This document shows, one piece after another, positions 36,839 to 45,159 of a stretch of 64,000 bases of DNA. Every line of letters starts with the position of its first letter. Position 1 is the first letter of the stretch. Position numbers and translations under genes: made by a program. The stretch comes from Fluviirhizobium alvei (GTDB lineage: Bacteria; Pseudomonadota; Alphaproteobacteria; Rhizobiales; Rhizobiaceae), in contig NZ_JAUOZU010000005.1 of NCBI RefSeq assembly GCF_030551875.1, positions 186,001 to 250,000 on the forward strand, given 5' to 3'. The notes beneath the pieces are model-generated. The model was given only the letters and a program-made list of their open reading frames with translations, was not told where the DNA came from and ran no database searches.

Positions 36839-37276
36839 TCACTTCTTGATGCGGAAGGATTCGTGGCAGCTCTGGCAGTCACCGCCGAGCTTGCCCATGG
36901 CTGCACCAACGGCAGCCTGATCGGCCGGCAAAGCGGCAAGAAGCTCATCGGCATCACCGCCGAGCTTCGCGGCCTTGGCCTTGAAATCGTCCATGGCTTC
37001 CCAGATCTTCGGGCTGGCTTCTTCGGAATCCTTTTCCGAACCGACCGGGAAGAGGTCAGGGAAGGTCTTGATCTCGGTGGAAATCGTGGTCAGCGCACCT
37101 TTGACGGTTTCGGCATCATAGGGCTTTTCGCCCTTGGCAATGGCACCGAGCGCGCCCATGGCGCCGCCGATCTTCTTCATGGTGGCTTCACGGCTTTCGC
37201 CCATGCCGGCCGCCGTTGCGACAGCCGTGGCGCTCAGGAGACAGAGGGCGGCAATTGCCAGGGTCTTCATTTTCAT
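36839..37276 (-). CDS. cycP: cytochrome c'
   Basis: A 145-residue secreted protein: Sec leader (MKMKTLAIAALCLLSATAVA, cleavage near ATAA), then a four-helix bundle ending in the C-terminal heme motif CQSCHESFR (Cys134, Cys137, His138), characteristic of class II cytochromes c'. Members bind nitric oxide at a five-coordinate heme and protect denitrifying bacteria against NO; that role is inferred here. The RBS GGAGAG lies 9 bases upstream of the ATG. The diheme cytochrome gene follows on the same strand. Confidence 0.9.
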   Translation of the reverse strand: MKMKTLAIAALCLLSATAVATAAGMGESREATMKKIGGAMGALGAIAKGEKPYDAETVKGALTTISTEIKTFPDLFPVGSEKDSEEASPKIWEAMDDFKAKAAKLGGDADELLAALPADQAAVGAAMGKLGGDCQSCHESFRIKK

Positions 37277-37516
37277 CGCAGATCTCTCCGGTTCGACGCC
37301 GCTCGGTTTCTCCCGGCGTCATTGATTTGGCCCCATCATAAAGAGCTCAAATACGGTCGGATTGGAAAATAACATTTTCTTGATCCGTCGTGATGAGAGA
37401 TCGAAACCGGCACCTGTTCCTCAGATAAGCCGCAGCCGCCGCATTGTTCACCAAATGAAAACGGATCGTCAAAGAATTTGCCGCAAGATCGCCGAAAAGA
37501 CAATCCGGCGGATGAC

Positions 37517-38719
37517 ATGAACGCAAAGCCCAGCCTGACATTTCCATTGCCTGCTCGGCTGGCGATCATGTTCCTTCCCGTAACTGTCGGTCTGGGCTTG
37601 GCTGCGGCCATCCTTTCACCGGCGGAAGCGCTTCTGCCTTATGCGGTGAAGAACCGGGATTTTGCCAATTACTGGTTTTCCGGCCTCGCCACCGTAACCC
37701 ACCGGACCAGCCTGCTGTTCGGAGATCCGGCTGCCTACCATGCGGCATTGAAGGCGATCTTCGGCGCGGACTATCCCTGGCATAACTGGAGCTATCCGCC
37801 GCATCTGCTTTTCCTTACTGCACCACTTGGCATGATGGGTTACCTGCCGGCCATGGTGATGTCTCTGGGCATAACGCTGGCTTTCTATCTTTTTGCCATC
37901 GGCCTGCTTCCACGCCGCACCGACTGGCTGGCTCGGTTCCTGCTGCTGCCATTCCTGTTCACCAACATAGCGATCGCGCAGAATGGCTTCCTCACGGCCG
38001 CCCTTGCCATCACCGGTCTTGCCTTGCGACAGGAGCGCCCTCTTCTTGCCGGGCTCGCATTCGGCCTTCTGACGATCAAGCCGCAACTCGGCATCCTCAT
38101 TCCATTTCTTCTGATTTACGAGCGGAACTGGAAGGCAATCGCTTCAGCAGCGCTTACAACCCTCATCCTGATCGGCGCCTCAATGCTGGTCTTCGGGTTT
38201 GACAGCTGGCGTGGTTATGTCGAAATCATCCTGCCCTACCAGACCTTCGTCATGAACGAACTGGGCGGCGATTTCGTCCATATGCTGACCTCTCCGTTCG
38301 GCGCGCTCCGTTCGCTCGGCGTCAGCGCCGGGCCAGCGATGCAACTCCACATCCCGATCGCGCTGTTGAGCCTGCTGCTCTTCGGATGGAGCCTGCGCCG
38401 TTCTGCTGATGCTGGAAACCGTGCTTTCGCAACCATTCTCGCGACCTTTCTCGTCTCGCCCTATGTGACGGCTTACGATCTCGGAGCGCTTGTCGCCTTT
38501 GCCATCTTTGGTGGTTTTTCCGACCGACAGAATGACGTCGGAACGGGTCGCCGGATGCTGGTGACCGCACTGGCTATCCTGCCCGTGCTCATGGTGCCGC
38601 TCGGACAGGCAGGCCTGCCGCTGGCGCCGATCCTTCTTCTGGCTGCTCAGCTGACGCTCGTCTTTTCCGCTGCGGACCAGCCAAAGAAAAACCCCACCCG
38701 GCAGGACCGGATGGGGTGA
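37517..38719 (+). CDS. integral membrane glycosyltransferase-like protein (GT87 / DUF2029)
   Basis: A 400-residue protein with about ten hydrophobic segments. The periplasmic loop after the first helix contains RDFANYWFSG, and a later segment reads NGFLTAALAITGLALRQERPLLAGLAFGLLTIKPQLGI, both typical of the GT87 (DUF2029) family of polyprenyl-phosphate-sugar-dependent mannosyltransferases. The ATG at 37517 was preferred over an in-frame TTG at 37478 because it precedes the first family-conserved segment. The real acceptor glycan is unknown. Its last 30 bases contain the terminator of the convergent sodB gene. Confidence 0.78.
   Translation: MNAKPSLTFPLPARLAIMFLPVTVGLGLAAAILSPAEALLPYAVKNRDFANYWFSGLATVTHRTSLLFGDPAAYHAALKAIFGADYPWHNWSYPPHLLFLTAPLGMMGYLPAMVMSLGITLAFYLFAIGLLPRRTDWLARFLLLPFLFTNIAIAQNGFLTAALAITGLALRQERPLLAGLAFGLLTIKPQLGILIPFLLIYERNWKAIASAALTTLILIGASMLVFGFDSWRGYVEIILPYQTFVMNELGGDFVHMLTSPFGALRSLGVSAGPAMQLHIPIALLSLLLFGWSLRRSADAGNRAFATILATFLVSPYVTAYDLGALVAFAIFGGFSDRQNDVGTGRRMLVTALAILPVLMVPLGQAGLPLAPILLLAAQLTLVFSAADQPKKNPTRQDRMG
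38690..38716 (-). terminator. sodB terminator lying inside the 3' end of the GT87 gene
   Basis: On the minus strand, ACCCCATCCGG - TCCTG - CCGGGTGGGG is followed by TTTTTC, a standard rho-independent terminator 25 bases after the sodB stop. The stem sits within the last codons of the convergent gene, so those codons are constrained by both functions. Confidence 0.85.
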
Positions 38720-38740
38720 ATTTCATAGAGTGACGCGAAA

Positions 38741-39343
38741 TTACTTGGTCGCGGCTTCGTACATTTCCAGCACGTAATCCCAGTTGATCAGGCTGTCGAC
38801 GAAGGCTTCGAGATATTTCGGACGCGCATTGCGGTAATCGATGTAATAGGAATGTTCCCACACATCGACGCCGAGGATCGGCGATGCGCCATGAACGAGC
38901 GGGTTTTCGCCGTTCGGGGTCTTGGAGATTTCGAGCTTGCCGTTCTTGACAGAAAGCCAGGCCCAGCCGGAGCCGAACTGCGTGGTGCCAGCTGCAACGA
39001 AATCGGCCTTGAACTTGTCATAGCCGCCGAGATCGGAAGCGATTGCAGCTTCGAGCTTGCCCGGAAGCTTGGTGCCGCCGCCATCTTTCTTCATCCACTT
39101 CCAGAAATGAATGTGGTTGTAATGCTGGCCGGCATTGTTGAAGAGACCGGCATTCTTGCCGTAAGACTGCTTGACGATTTCCTCAAGCGACAGACCATCC
39201 ATGCCGGCTTCAGCGGCAAGCTTATTGCCGTTGTCGACATAGGCCTTGTGGTGCTTATCGTGGTGGTATTCGAGCGTTTCGCGCGACATGAACGGGGCGA
39301 GCGCATCGTAATCATAAGGAAGGGGCGGAAGTTCAAAAGCCAT
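38741..39343 (-). CDS. sodB: superoxide dismutase, Fe/Mn family
   Basis: Converts superoxide to hydrogen peroxide and oxygen in the cytoplasm. The 200-residue product has the metal ligands His27 (YHHDKHHKAY), His in NHIHFW, Asp and His in DVWEHSYY. Gln precedes the second ligand region (NAGQHYNH), and no Gln is found in the later loop (TPNGENPL), a pattern typical of Fe-type rather than Mn-type enzymes; several rhizobial enzymes are cambialistic, so the in vivo metal is uncertain. AGGAGAG lies upstream of the ATG at 39343. Confidence 0.93.
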   Translation of the reverse strand: MAFELPPLPYDYDALAPFMSRETLEYHHDKHHKAYVDNGNKLAAEAGMDGLSLEEIVKQSYGKNAGLFNNAGQHYNHIHFWKWMKKDGGGTKLPGKLEAAIASDLGGYDKFKADFVAAGTTQFGSGWAWLSVKNGKLEISKTPNGENPLVHGASPILGVDVWEHSYYIDYRNARPKYLEAFVDSLINWDYVLEMYEAATK

Positions 39344-39526
39344 TTTAGTCTCTCCTTTGTAAGGCCTTGCGACCAATCTTGAAACCGGACTGGAACATAG
39401 GTTTGCCGAAGGCGTATGGCAACCGCTGCCACAATAAAAACCACTATTCGCTTGATCCTCCGGATATGACGATTTGCACAAGTAAAAAAGTTCGTGCAGA
39501 TTTCCCCAGAACACGGAGGACTGCCC

Positions 39527-39982
39527 ATGAAGACCACGACAAGACTGACCCTCGCCGCCAGCCTGCTCATCGGCCTGACGGGCGTCAATGCCCACGCCTC
39601 GTCACCCGAAGCCTGGAGTGAATTTGCCAAGACGGTCGAGACCAAATGCCTCGAAGCCGCCGAAGGTCTGTTCCGCAAGCCCCGCATTGTCGTCGATCCG
39701 ATCGGCTCGGAAAAATACGGTATCGCCGTGCTTTTCGGCCGTAGCAAGGGCGCGAAAACGCGCGCCAGCATCATCTGCATCGTCGACAAGCAGACACAGG
39801 CCGTCGAACTCGGCAGCGAACTCGGCGAAGACAAGCTGCGCATGAGAATGCCGCGGCCGCTCGGCCCGGATGGAAAGCCGCTGCCGCCCAAGAACCAGCA
39901 GCAGGATGCGCAGAGTCAGTCGGGGGCCTCCCAGCCCGAGACAACCGACGAAGACGAGGATGAAAACACCGACGCGCAATAA
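39527..39982 (+). CDS. small secreted protein of unknown function
   Basis: A 151-residue protein with a clear Sec signal peptide (KTTTRLTLAASLLIGLTGVNAHA, cleavage after AHA) and a GGAGG RBS 10 bases before the ATG. The mature part has two Cys (VETKCLEAA and ASIICIVD), likely a disulfide, and ends in a Gln/Ser-rich then strongly acidic tail (TTDEDEDENTD). It resembles conserved hypothetical proteins of Rhizobiaceae, but no function is known to me. Confidence 0.75.
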   Translation: MKTTTRLTLAASLLIGLTGVNAHASSPEAWSEFAKTVETKCLEAAEGLFRKPRIVVDPIGSEKYGIAVLFGRSKGAKTRASIICIVDKQTQAVELGSELGEDKLRMRMPRPLGPDGKPLPPKNQQQDAQSQSGASQPETTDEDEDENTDAQ

Positions 39983-40065
39983 GTTGCGCATGGAATTTTA
40001 TCAACTTTAGATATTGTCATTTCAGCATTTCGGCATATCCTCCCCTTGAATGGGGAGGATGGGAC

Positions 40066-41124
40066 ATGGCGCATTTCATACTGACAATCGATGGTGGTGG
40101 TATCCGGGGCATTGTTCCAGCAATGATTCTGGCAGCGCTGGAAAAGACACTCAAGGCAATCGGCAAGAATGATGCTCTGCATCAGTGTTTTGACCTGATT
40201 GCCGGCACATCAACGGGCGCAATCATTGCGGCAGGGCTGACCTGCCCCAATCCGCATAATGCGAAAAAACCGGCGGCGTCGCCGGAAGCGCTTGTAAAGC
40301 TCTACCTTGAAGATGGGCCGAAAATCTTCGAGGAAACGATCATCGACAAACTGAGATCAGGCTTCGGATTGGGCGAAGAGCGATACAGCGCGGATTTCCT
40401 TGAAACGCGCCTGAAAGATATGCTCGGGACAAAATACCGGATCAGCGATGCCCTGACAAAAGTGCTGATCACCGCCTATGACATCAAGAACAGGGCGGCT
40501 GTGTTTATAACCAATGCAGATAACGAAAATGCGAATTTTCTATTCTGGCAGGCGGTCAGGGGATCATCGGCTGCACCGACATATTTCGAGCCCGCGCTTG
40601 TTGAAGATCTGTCTTCACTGAAGGATGGAACCACGACATCTCTGCCACTCATTGACGGTGGGACATTTGCCAATGACCCGACCATGGCAGCCTATATTGA
40701 AGCGCGCAAAAAGTCCTGGCCTGACGAGGATCTGACAATCCTCTCCATCGGAACCGGTCATCAGAACAGGGAGATCCCCTATCAGCAGGCAAAAAAATGG
40801 GGCGCCTGGGGATGGATTGATCCGTCCAACGACACCCCGATAATTTCAATACTGATGCAGGGCCAAGCCTCCACAACCTCCTACCAGATGAACAAGTTGC
40901 TCAATCCCAAAGGCACCCGATTTATGAATGGGGCAACAGAGGTGACGTCCGCGAACGCTTCGACGCTGAGATATTTCCGCATCAACGGACCGTTGGCCAA
41001 AGCATCCGACTCCCTTGACGATACCAGCCCGGGCAACCTGAGAGAACTTTCATTGTTCGCTGAAAAACTCATCAGGGACTTTCAGCCGACCCTGGATGAG
41101 ATTGCGAAGAGACTTGCAAACTGA
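40066..41124 (+). CDS. patatin-like phospholipase
   Basis: A 352-residue predicted lipid acyl hydrolase with the Ser-Asp dyad. Residues 9-15 form the oxyanion motif DGGGIRG, GTSTG carries the nucleophile Ser49, and PLIDGGTF near residue 200 carries the Asp. The architecture is close to CapV-type patatins that serve as effectors in CBASS defence, but there is no cyclic-nucleotide synthase, ubiquitin-like or ATPase gene beside it, so it stands alone. Codons are less GC-rich than in the surrounding genes. A short degenerate coding remnant follows at 41169. Confidence 0.85.
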   Translation: MAHFILTIDGGGIRGIVPAMILAALEKTLKAIGKNDALHQCFDLIAGTSTGAIIAAGLTCPNPHNAKKPAASPEALVKLYLEDGPKIFEETIIDKLRSGFGLGEERYSADFLETRLKDMLGTKYRISDALTKVLITAYDIKNRAAVFITNADNENANFLFWQAVRGSSAAPTYFEPALVEDLSSLKDGTTTSLPLIDGGTFANDPTMAAYIEARKKSWPDEDLTILSIGTGHQNREIPYQQAKKWGAWGWIDPSNDTPIISILMQGQASTTSYQMNKLLNPKGTRFMNGATEVTSANASTLRYFRINGPLAKASDSLDDTSPGNLRELSLFAEKLIRDFQPTLDEIAKRLAN

Positions 41125-41168
41125 CGTCGTGGGCACTGCAGACGAGGGATTTCGTACATCTGTACTAG

Positions 41169-41273
41169 GGTGAGGATCGCGAGAAAATCCTCGAAGAATT
41201 GACCAATTGGCCAACCTACTATCCTGCTTCATACGATCGGAAGCAGATCGTCGACGAAATGCTGGCGCATTAA
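41169..41273 (+). pseudogene. degenerate 34-codon coding remnant
   Basis: Thirty-four sense codons ending in TAA read DREKILEELTNWP and later YDRKQIVDEMLAH. The frame has no start codon and is bounded upstream by an in-frame TAG at 41166. The composition (helical, charged, ending in a clean stop) looks like the C-terminus of a former protein rather than random DNA. I could not assign a family. It lies just after the patatin gene and before a hairpin at 41281-41300. Confidence 0.35.
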
Positions 41274-41280
41274 ATCGAAG

Positions 41281-41300
41281 ATGGGGCCGATCGGCCCCAT
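41281..41300 (-). terminator. hairpin after the DUF2780-like gene
   Basis: A perfect 20-base palindrome ATGGGGCCGATCGGCCCCAT, 16 bases beyond the stop at 41316 on the minus strand. Only a weak T-run (CTTCGATTT) follows, so it may be a weak or bidirectional terminator. Confidence 0.5.
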
Positions 41301-41315
41301 CCTCAGGATTGTCAA

Positions 41316-41690
41316 TCACACGAACTGGCTGAGGCCCGGCACCGAGGCAACGACCTGATCGACGATATCTTCGCCGGCATATTGCTTGGCGACCGAAATG
41401 ATTTCCTTGGCGAGGCCGGTGATCTGGCCCATGCCGAGGCCGAGGCTCATCAGCTGCTGGCCGAGGCCCATGATGCCATTGCCAAGCAGGCACGCAAAGA
41501 ATCCGCCGTCGCCCTTGCCGCCGTGGGCAGAGAGAAGCTCGGCCGCACCCGGAACGGCGGCAATCATCTTGGCAGCGAGATCGCTGTCGCCTTCGCGCTC
41601 GAGGAAGCCGAGCATCATGCCGATGGCCTTCTCTGCCACTTCGGGCTCAAGGCCCACTTTTTCCGCCACGCTGGCGACCAGTTCACTCAT
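41316..41690 (-). CDS. small helical protein, DUF2780-like (assignment uncertain)
   Basis: A 124-residue, Ala/Gly/Leu-rich protein beginning MSELVASVAEKVGLEPEVAEKAIG. Two helical repeats (EVAEKAIGMMLGFLEREG and LAAKMIAAVPGAAELLSAHGG) are followed by a Gly-rich turn, a hydrophobic GLGMGQ region and a terminal DQVVASVPGLSQFV. The pattern of repeated short helices resembles DUF2780/DUF937-type proteins, none with a known function. GGAGG is well placed before the ATG at 41690. Antisense frames of similar length exist, but this one has the better start and composition. Confidence 0.65.
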   Translation of the reverse strand: MSELVASVAEKVGLEPEVAEKAIGMMLGFLEREGDSDLAAKMIAAVPGAAELLSAHGGKGDGGFFACLLGNGIMGLGQQLMSLGLGMGQITGLAKEIISVAKQYAGEDIVDQVVASVPGLSQFV

Positions 41691-41968
41691 TATTGCCTCC
41701 GCACAAGTGTTACGTTTACGTCTAGGTAACAGGTTTTCATTCGAATGCAACAGGCCCATGCCTGCACAGATTCCGGTCCGGTTCGAAGGTTAGCGCAACT
41801 CTTCTTCCGGCGCCATGCGCCCTTCCCTCCTCCGTCCCGAAATCGAACAACGCGTGAGCAACATAGCGGTTCAATTTTGTTATTGGATGACGTAATGCTG
41901 AAATGAGGTCGAGCCGGAATCGAGCCATTAGCAAACCCGGCAGAACAGATCAGCAGAGGATTTCATTC

Positions 41969-43528
41969 ATGCTAGAGCAGGGCAAGATCTATCTCGGCAC
42001 CAGCCGCAAACCCGATGATCAGATCAACAAGCCGGAATATCTCGAGCTCAAATACGGCAACCGCCACGGCCTCGTCACCGGTGCGACCGGCACCGGCAAA
42101 ACGGTGACGCTGCAGGTTCTCGCCGAAGGATTTTCCAATGCCGGCGTCCCGGTCTTCTGCGCCGATATCAAGGGCGATCTTTCCGGCATTGCCGCCATGG
42201 GCGAATTCAAGGATTTCCTCGACAAGCGCGCCAAGGACATCGGATTCACCGACTACGATTTCCAGGAATTCCCGGTCATCTTTTGGGATATCTATGGCGA
42301 AAAGGGCCATCGCGTCCGCACGACGCTGACCGAAATGGGTCCGCTCCTGCTGTCGCGCCTCGTCAATGCCACCGATGCGCAGGAAGGCGTCCTCAACATC
42401 GCCTTCAAGATCGCCGACGAAGGTGGTCTGCCACTTCTCGATCTCAAGGATCTGCAGGCGCTCCTGAATTATATGGGCGAAAACGCCCAGGAATTTTCCA
42501 ACAAGTTCGGCTTCATCTCGAAAGCATCCGTCGGTTCGATCCAGCGCGAACTGCTGATCCTTGAACAGCAGGGCGCCCATCTCTTCTTCTCCGAGCCCGC
42601 GCTCAAGATCACCGACATCATGCGCACCACCAATGACGGGCGCGGCGCGATTTCGGTCCTGGCTGCCGACAAGCTGATGATGAACCCCAGGCTCTATGCG
42701 ACTTTCCTGCTCTGGCTCCTGTCGGAACTGTTCGAACAGTTGCCGGAAGTCGGCGATCCGGAAAAACCCAAGCTGGTCTTCTTCTTCGATGAGGCACATC
42801 TGCTCTTCAACGATGCGCCGAAGGTCCTGATCGAGCGCGTCGAACAGGTCGTCCGCCTCATCCGTTCCAAGGGCGTCGGCGTCTATTTCGTCACCCAGAA
42901 CCCGCTCGATGTGCCAGAGACCGTGCTGGCACAGCTCGGCAACCGCATCCAGCATGCGCTGCGCGCCTATACGCCGCGCGAACAGAAGGCCGTCAAGACG
43001 GCAGCCGAGACCTTCCGTCCCAACCCGGATTTCGATTGCGCAACGGTCATCACCACGCTCGGAACCGGCGAGGCGCTGGTCTCGACCCTTGAGGGCAAGG
43101 GCATTCCCTCGATCGTTGAACGCACCCTGGTTCGCCCGCCCTCCTCGCGCATCGGGCCGCTGACGGAGCCGGAACGGCGGCAGGTGATGTCGGTATCGCC
43201 GGTGCGCGACATGTATGACGAGGATTTCGACCGCGAAAGCGCCTTCGAGATTCTGACCAAAAAGGCCGAACAGGCTGCCCAGGCGGAAGCGCAGGCCGAG
43301 AAACAGACCGAAGAAGCCAGCCAGAAAACCACCGGCACCATCGGTGGCTGGACACTGCCTGGCTTTGGCACCGGCGACGATAGCAAGCCGGAAACCAAAC
43401 AGCAGAAAAAGTCCGGCTATCAGCGCGAAACGATCGTCGAGGCCGCGATGAAATCGGCTGCCCGTTCGGCCGCAACCGCCATTGGCGCCGCCATCGTCCG
43501 CGGCATTCTTGGCAGCCTTCGCCGCTAA
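41969..43528 (+). CDS. HerA-like / DUF853 ATPase
   Basis: A 519-residue P-loop ATPase of the HerA-FtsK clan, DUF853 (YjgR-like) family. Walker A is GATGTGKT (residues 38-45), Walker B is KLVFFFDEAHLLF, and the arginine-finger region lies in RSKGVGVYFVTQNPLDVPETV. RBS AGAGGA precedes the ATG at 41969; an upstream in-frame stretch has no match. The C-terminus is an Ala/Gln/Glu-rich linker followed by a basic helix (MKSAARSAATAIGAAIV). The family's role is unknown; HerA homologs move or process DNA, and a few work in phage defence, but no nuclease partner is present. Confidence 0.88.
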   Translation: MLEQGKIYLGTSRKPDDQINKPEYLELKYGNRHGLVTGATGTGKTVTLQVLAEGFSNAGVPVFCADIKGDLSGIAAMGEFKDFLDKRAKDIGFTDYDFQEFPVIFWDIYGEKGHRVRTTLTEMGPLLLSRLVNATDAQEGVLNIAFKIADEGGLPLLDLKDLQALLNYMGENAQEFSNKFGFISKASVGSIQRELLILEQQGAHLFFSEPALKITDIMRTTNDGRGAISVLAADKLMMNPRLYATFLLWLLSELFEQLPEVGDPEKPKLVFFFDEAHLLFNDAPKVLIERVEQVVRLIRSKGVGVYFVTQNPLDVPETVLAQLGNRIQHALRAYTPREQKAVKTAAETFRPNPDFDCATVITTLGTGEALVSTLEGKGIPSIVERTLVRPPSSRIGPLTEPERRQVMSVSPVRDMYDEDFDRESAFEILTKKAEQAAQAEAQAEKQTEEASQKTTGTIGGWTLPGFGTGDDSKPETKQQKKSGYQRETIVEAAMKSAARSAATAIGAAIVRGILGSLRR

Positions 43529-43535
43529 TAGAAAA

Positions 43536-43572
43536 CGGCCGGTCTCCATGAGACCGGCCGAAGGTCTTTTTT
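43536..43572 (+). terminator. terminator of the HerA-like gene
   Basis: Perfect 11-bp stem CGGCCGGTCTC - CAT - GAGACCGGCCG followed by AAGGTCTTTTTT, between the convergent HerA-like and VOC genes. Confidence 0.9.
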
Positions 43573-43581
43573 GACCGGAAA

Positions 43582-44355
43582 TCAGCGTTTGGCGGATGTC
43601 AGGCTGAAGGCCGCACCCTGCGGGTCGAGGCAATTGACGATGAAACTCCCGCCCGGCACTTCATGCGGACCGTTGAGCACCTTGCCGCCGCGGGACGTGG
43701 CCCGGTCGATGGCCGCATCGAGACCATCGACGATGAAATAGAAGCCCCAGCAGGCCTGCGGCACCCCTTCCGGTTTCGGCATCATGCCACCGATCGCGGT
43801 GCCATTGACTCCAAAGCACTGATAGATGCCCATCGGCCCCATATCGACCGCCATTTCCTTGCTCCAGCCGAACATATCAGCATAGAAGGCGAACACTTCC
43901 TCGCCCTTGCCGGCATAGAGCTCGTTCCAGCCGACGGCACCCGGCACCATGCTGGGCATATCCGGCGACTGGCCTTCCGGCATCTGGGGATCCATGATCG
44001 CAAAGACGGCTCCGAACGGATCGGCGACGATCGCGAACCGTCCGACGCCGGGAATATCCTCCGGTGGACGCTGGATCGTCCCTCCCTTGGAGGCAAGTTT
44101 CGCCGCCATTGCATCGACATCATGGACCAGCACATATCCGGTCCAGTTCGGCGGCATTCCTTGGGCGCTGAACTCCTCTGTCAGTTTCATCATGCCGGCG
44201 ACACCCATCTGATAGCCATCAACATGGAAGACCGTGTAATCCATGCCCGGCATTCCGGAATCCTTCGGGATCCAGCCCACGACCGCGCCATAGAATTCGG
44301 CCGCGGCGGCGGTATCCGGCGTCATCAACTCATACCAGAAGAAACTTCCCTGCAT
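43582..44355 (-). CDS. VOC superfamily protein with two glyoxalase-like domains
   Basis: A 257-residue protein made of two tandem VOC (glyoxalase/dioxygenase fold) modules: first from about residue 5 (SFFWYELMTPDTAAAAEFYGAVVGW) and second from about 140 (VGWNELYAGKGEEVFAFYADMFGW), each with the usual strand-helix-strand pattern and terminal DPFGAVFAIMD / DPQGAAFSLT. Metal-binding residues of true glyoxalase I are not all evident, so the enzymatic activity is open. It is 21 bases downstream of the DUF899 gene and in the same operon, opposite a MarR regulator, which suggests a role in detoxifying electrophiles. Confidence 0.85.
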   Translation of the reverse strand: MQGSFFWYELMTPDTAAAAEFYGAVVGWIPKDSGMPGMDYTVFHVDGYQMGVAGMMKLTEEFSAQGMPPNWTGYVLVHDVDAMAAKLASKGGTIQRPPEDIPGVGRFAIVADPFGAVFAIMDPQMPEGQSPDMPSMVPGAVGWNELYAGKGEEVFAFYADMFGWSKEMAVDMGPMGIYQCFGVNGTAIGGMMPKPEGVPQACWGFYFIVDGLDAAIDRATSRGGKVLNGPHEVPGGSFIVNCLDPQGAAFSLTSAKR

Positions 44356-44376
44356 CTCAAACTCCTTACATCGATC

Positions 44377-45108
44377 TCATGAATGGCAGCAGGAGGACGC
44401 CTTCGGCTTGTCCTCATATTCATCATGGCGCCGGACGAAATCCATCGTCGAACCCTCGTTGCGCCCAAGCGGAGCGACATCGAGGAACATCATGGTCCCG
44501 AGCGTCTCTTCACCGCCGCGGGCATATTGCGAATAGGTGTGGTAGATGGTGCCGTCGGCATCGCGATAGAAGCTCGAAAGACCGGGAAGCTCATCATTGC
44601 CACGGTCGGATGGCAGTTTGGTGAAGTTGTATTCAATTTCACCGGATGCCAGTTGTTCCGGTGTGAAGGAAACATGGAAATCGTAATTGAAATCGCTCCC
44701 GAAGGACGACACCCAGGGGAATTTCCAGCCCATGCGACGCTTGTAGGCCAGGATCTTTTCGAGCGGCGCCCGCGAGACAGCAACCAGCGTCACATCATGG
44801 TTGTTGAGATGCGGCAGCGTGCCATCCATATGGTCGGCACCGAAGGAGCAGCCCGGGCAACCGGCATCCCAATCGGGCCCCAGCATGAAATGGACGACCA
44901 GAAGCTGGCTGCGGCCATCAAAAAGCGCGCCGATCGATTTGCGGCCGCTCTCGGTATCGAATTGATAATCCTTGTCGAGCCGGACCCACGGCAGCGCCAG
45001 CCGTTCCGCATTCACCGCGTCGCGTTGCCGCGTCAGCGCCTTTTCCTTGAGAAGAAGCGCCTTGCGCGCCTCAAGCCACGCATCGCGCGACACGACAGCA
45101 TGATCCAT
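44377..45108 (-). CDS. DUF899 thioredoxin-like protein
   Basis: A 243-residue protein of the DUF899 family, thioredoxin-fold proteins related to AhpC. The key segment is GPDWDAGCPGCSFGADH with a CxxC pair, preceded by LLVVHFMLGP. It ends in Ser-Cys-Cys-His-Ser, a possible extra thiol or metal site. The function is not established; genes of this family often lie next to VOC proteins and MarR or ArsR regulators, as here. It starts a two-gene operon and is divergent from marR across a perfect palindrome. Confidence 0.85.
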   Translation of the reverse strand: MDHAVVSRDAWLEARKALLLKEKALTRQRDAVNAERLALPWVRLDKDYQFDTESGRKSIGALFDGRSQLLVVHFMLGPDWDAGCPGCSFGADHMDGTLPHLNNHDVTLVAVSRAPLEKILAYKRRMGWKFPWVSSFGSDFNYDFHVSFTPEQLASGEIEYNFTKLPSDRGNDELPGLSSFYRDADGTIYHTYSQYARGGEETLGTMMFLDVAPLGRNEGSTMDFVRRHDEYEDKPKASSCCHS

Positions 45109-45142
45109 TGCTCGCTCCCTTCACAACGGCTCTGGTATTTAG

Positions 45143-45154
45143 GTTGATATCAAC
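45143..45154. promoter_or_regulatory. perfect palindrome between DUF899 and marR genes
   Basis: GTTGATATCAAC is a perfect 12-base palindrome in the 51-base divergent gap, of the type bound by MarR dimers. A TATAAT box follows immediately (45156-45161) on the marR strand; if used as -10, the transcript would begin at or near the ATG at 45169. Confidence 0.75.
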
Positions 45155-45159
45155 ATATA

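Noticed and set aside
40066-41124. Patatin gene as part of a CBASS defence operon
   Set aside because: No nucleotide cyclase, HORMA, Ub-like or other CBASS gene is adjacent, so only resemblance to the effector remains.
41969-43528. HerA-like ATPase as part of a phage-defence system
   Set aside because: Domain layout is that of stand-alone DUF853 (YjgR-like) proteins and no Sir2, nuclease or DUF4297 partner lies beside it.
41972-43633. A 553-codon open frame on the minus strand
   Set aside because: Antisense to the HerA-like ATPase with clear Walker motifs.
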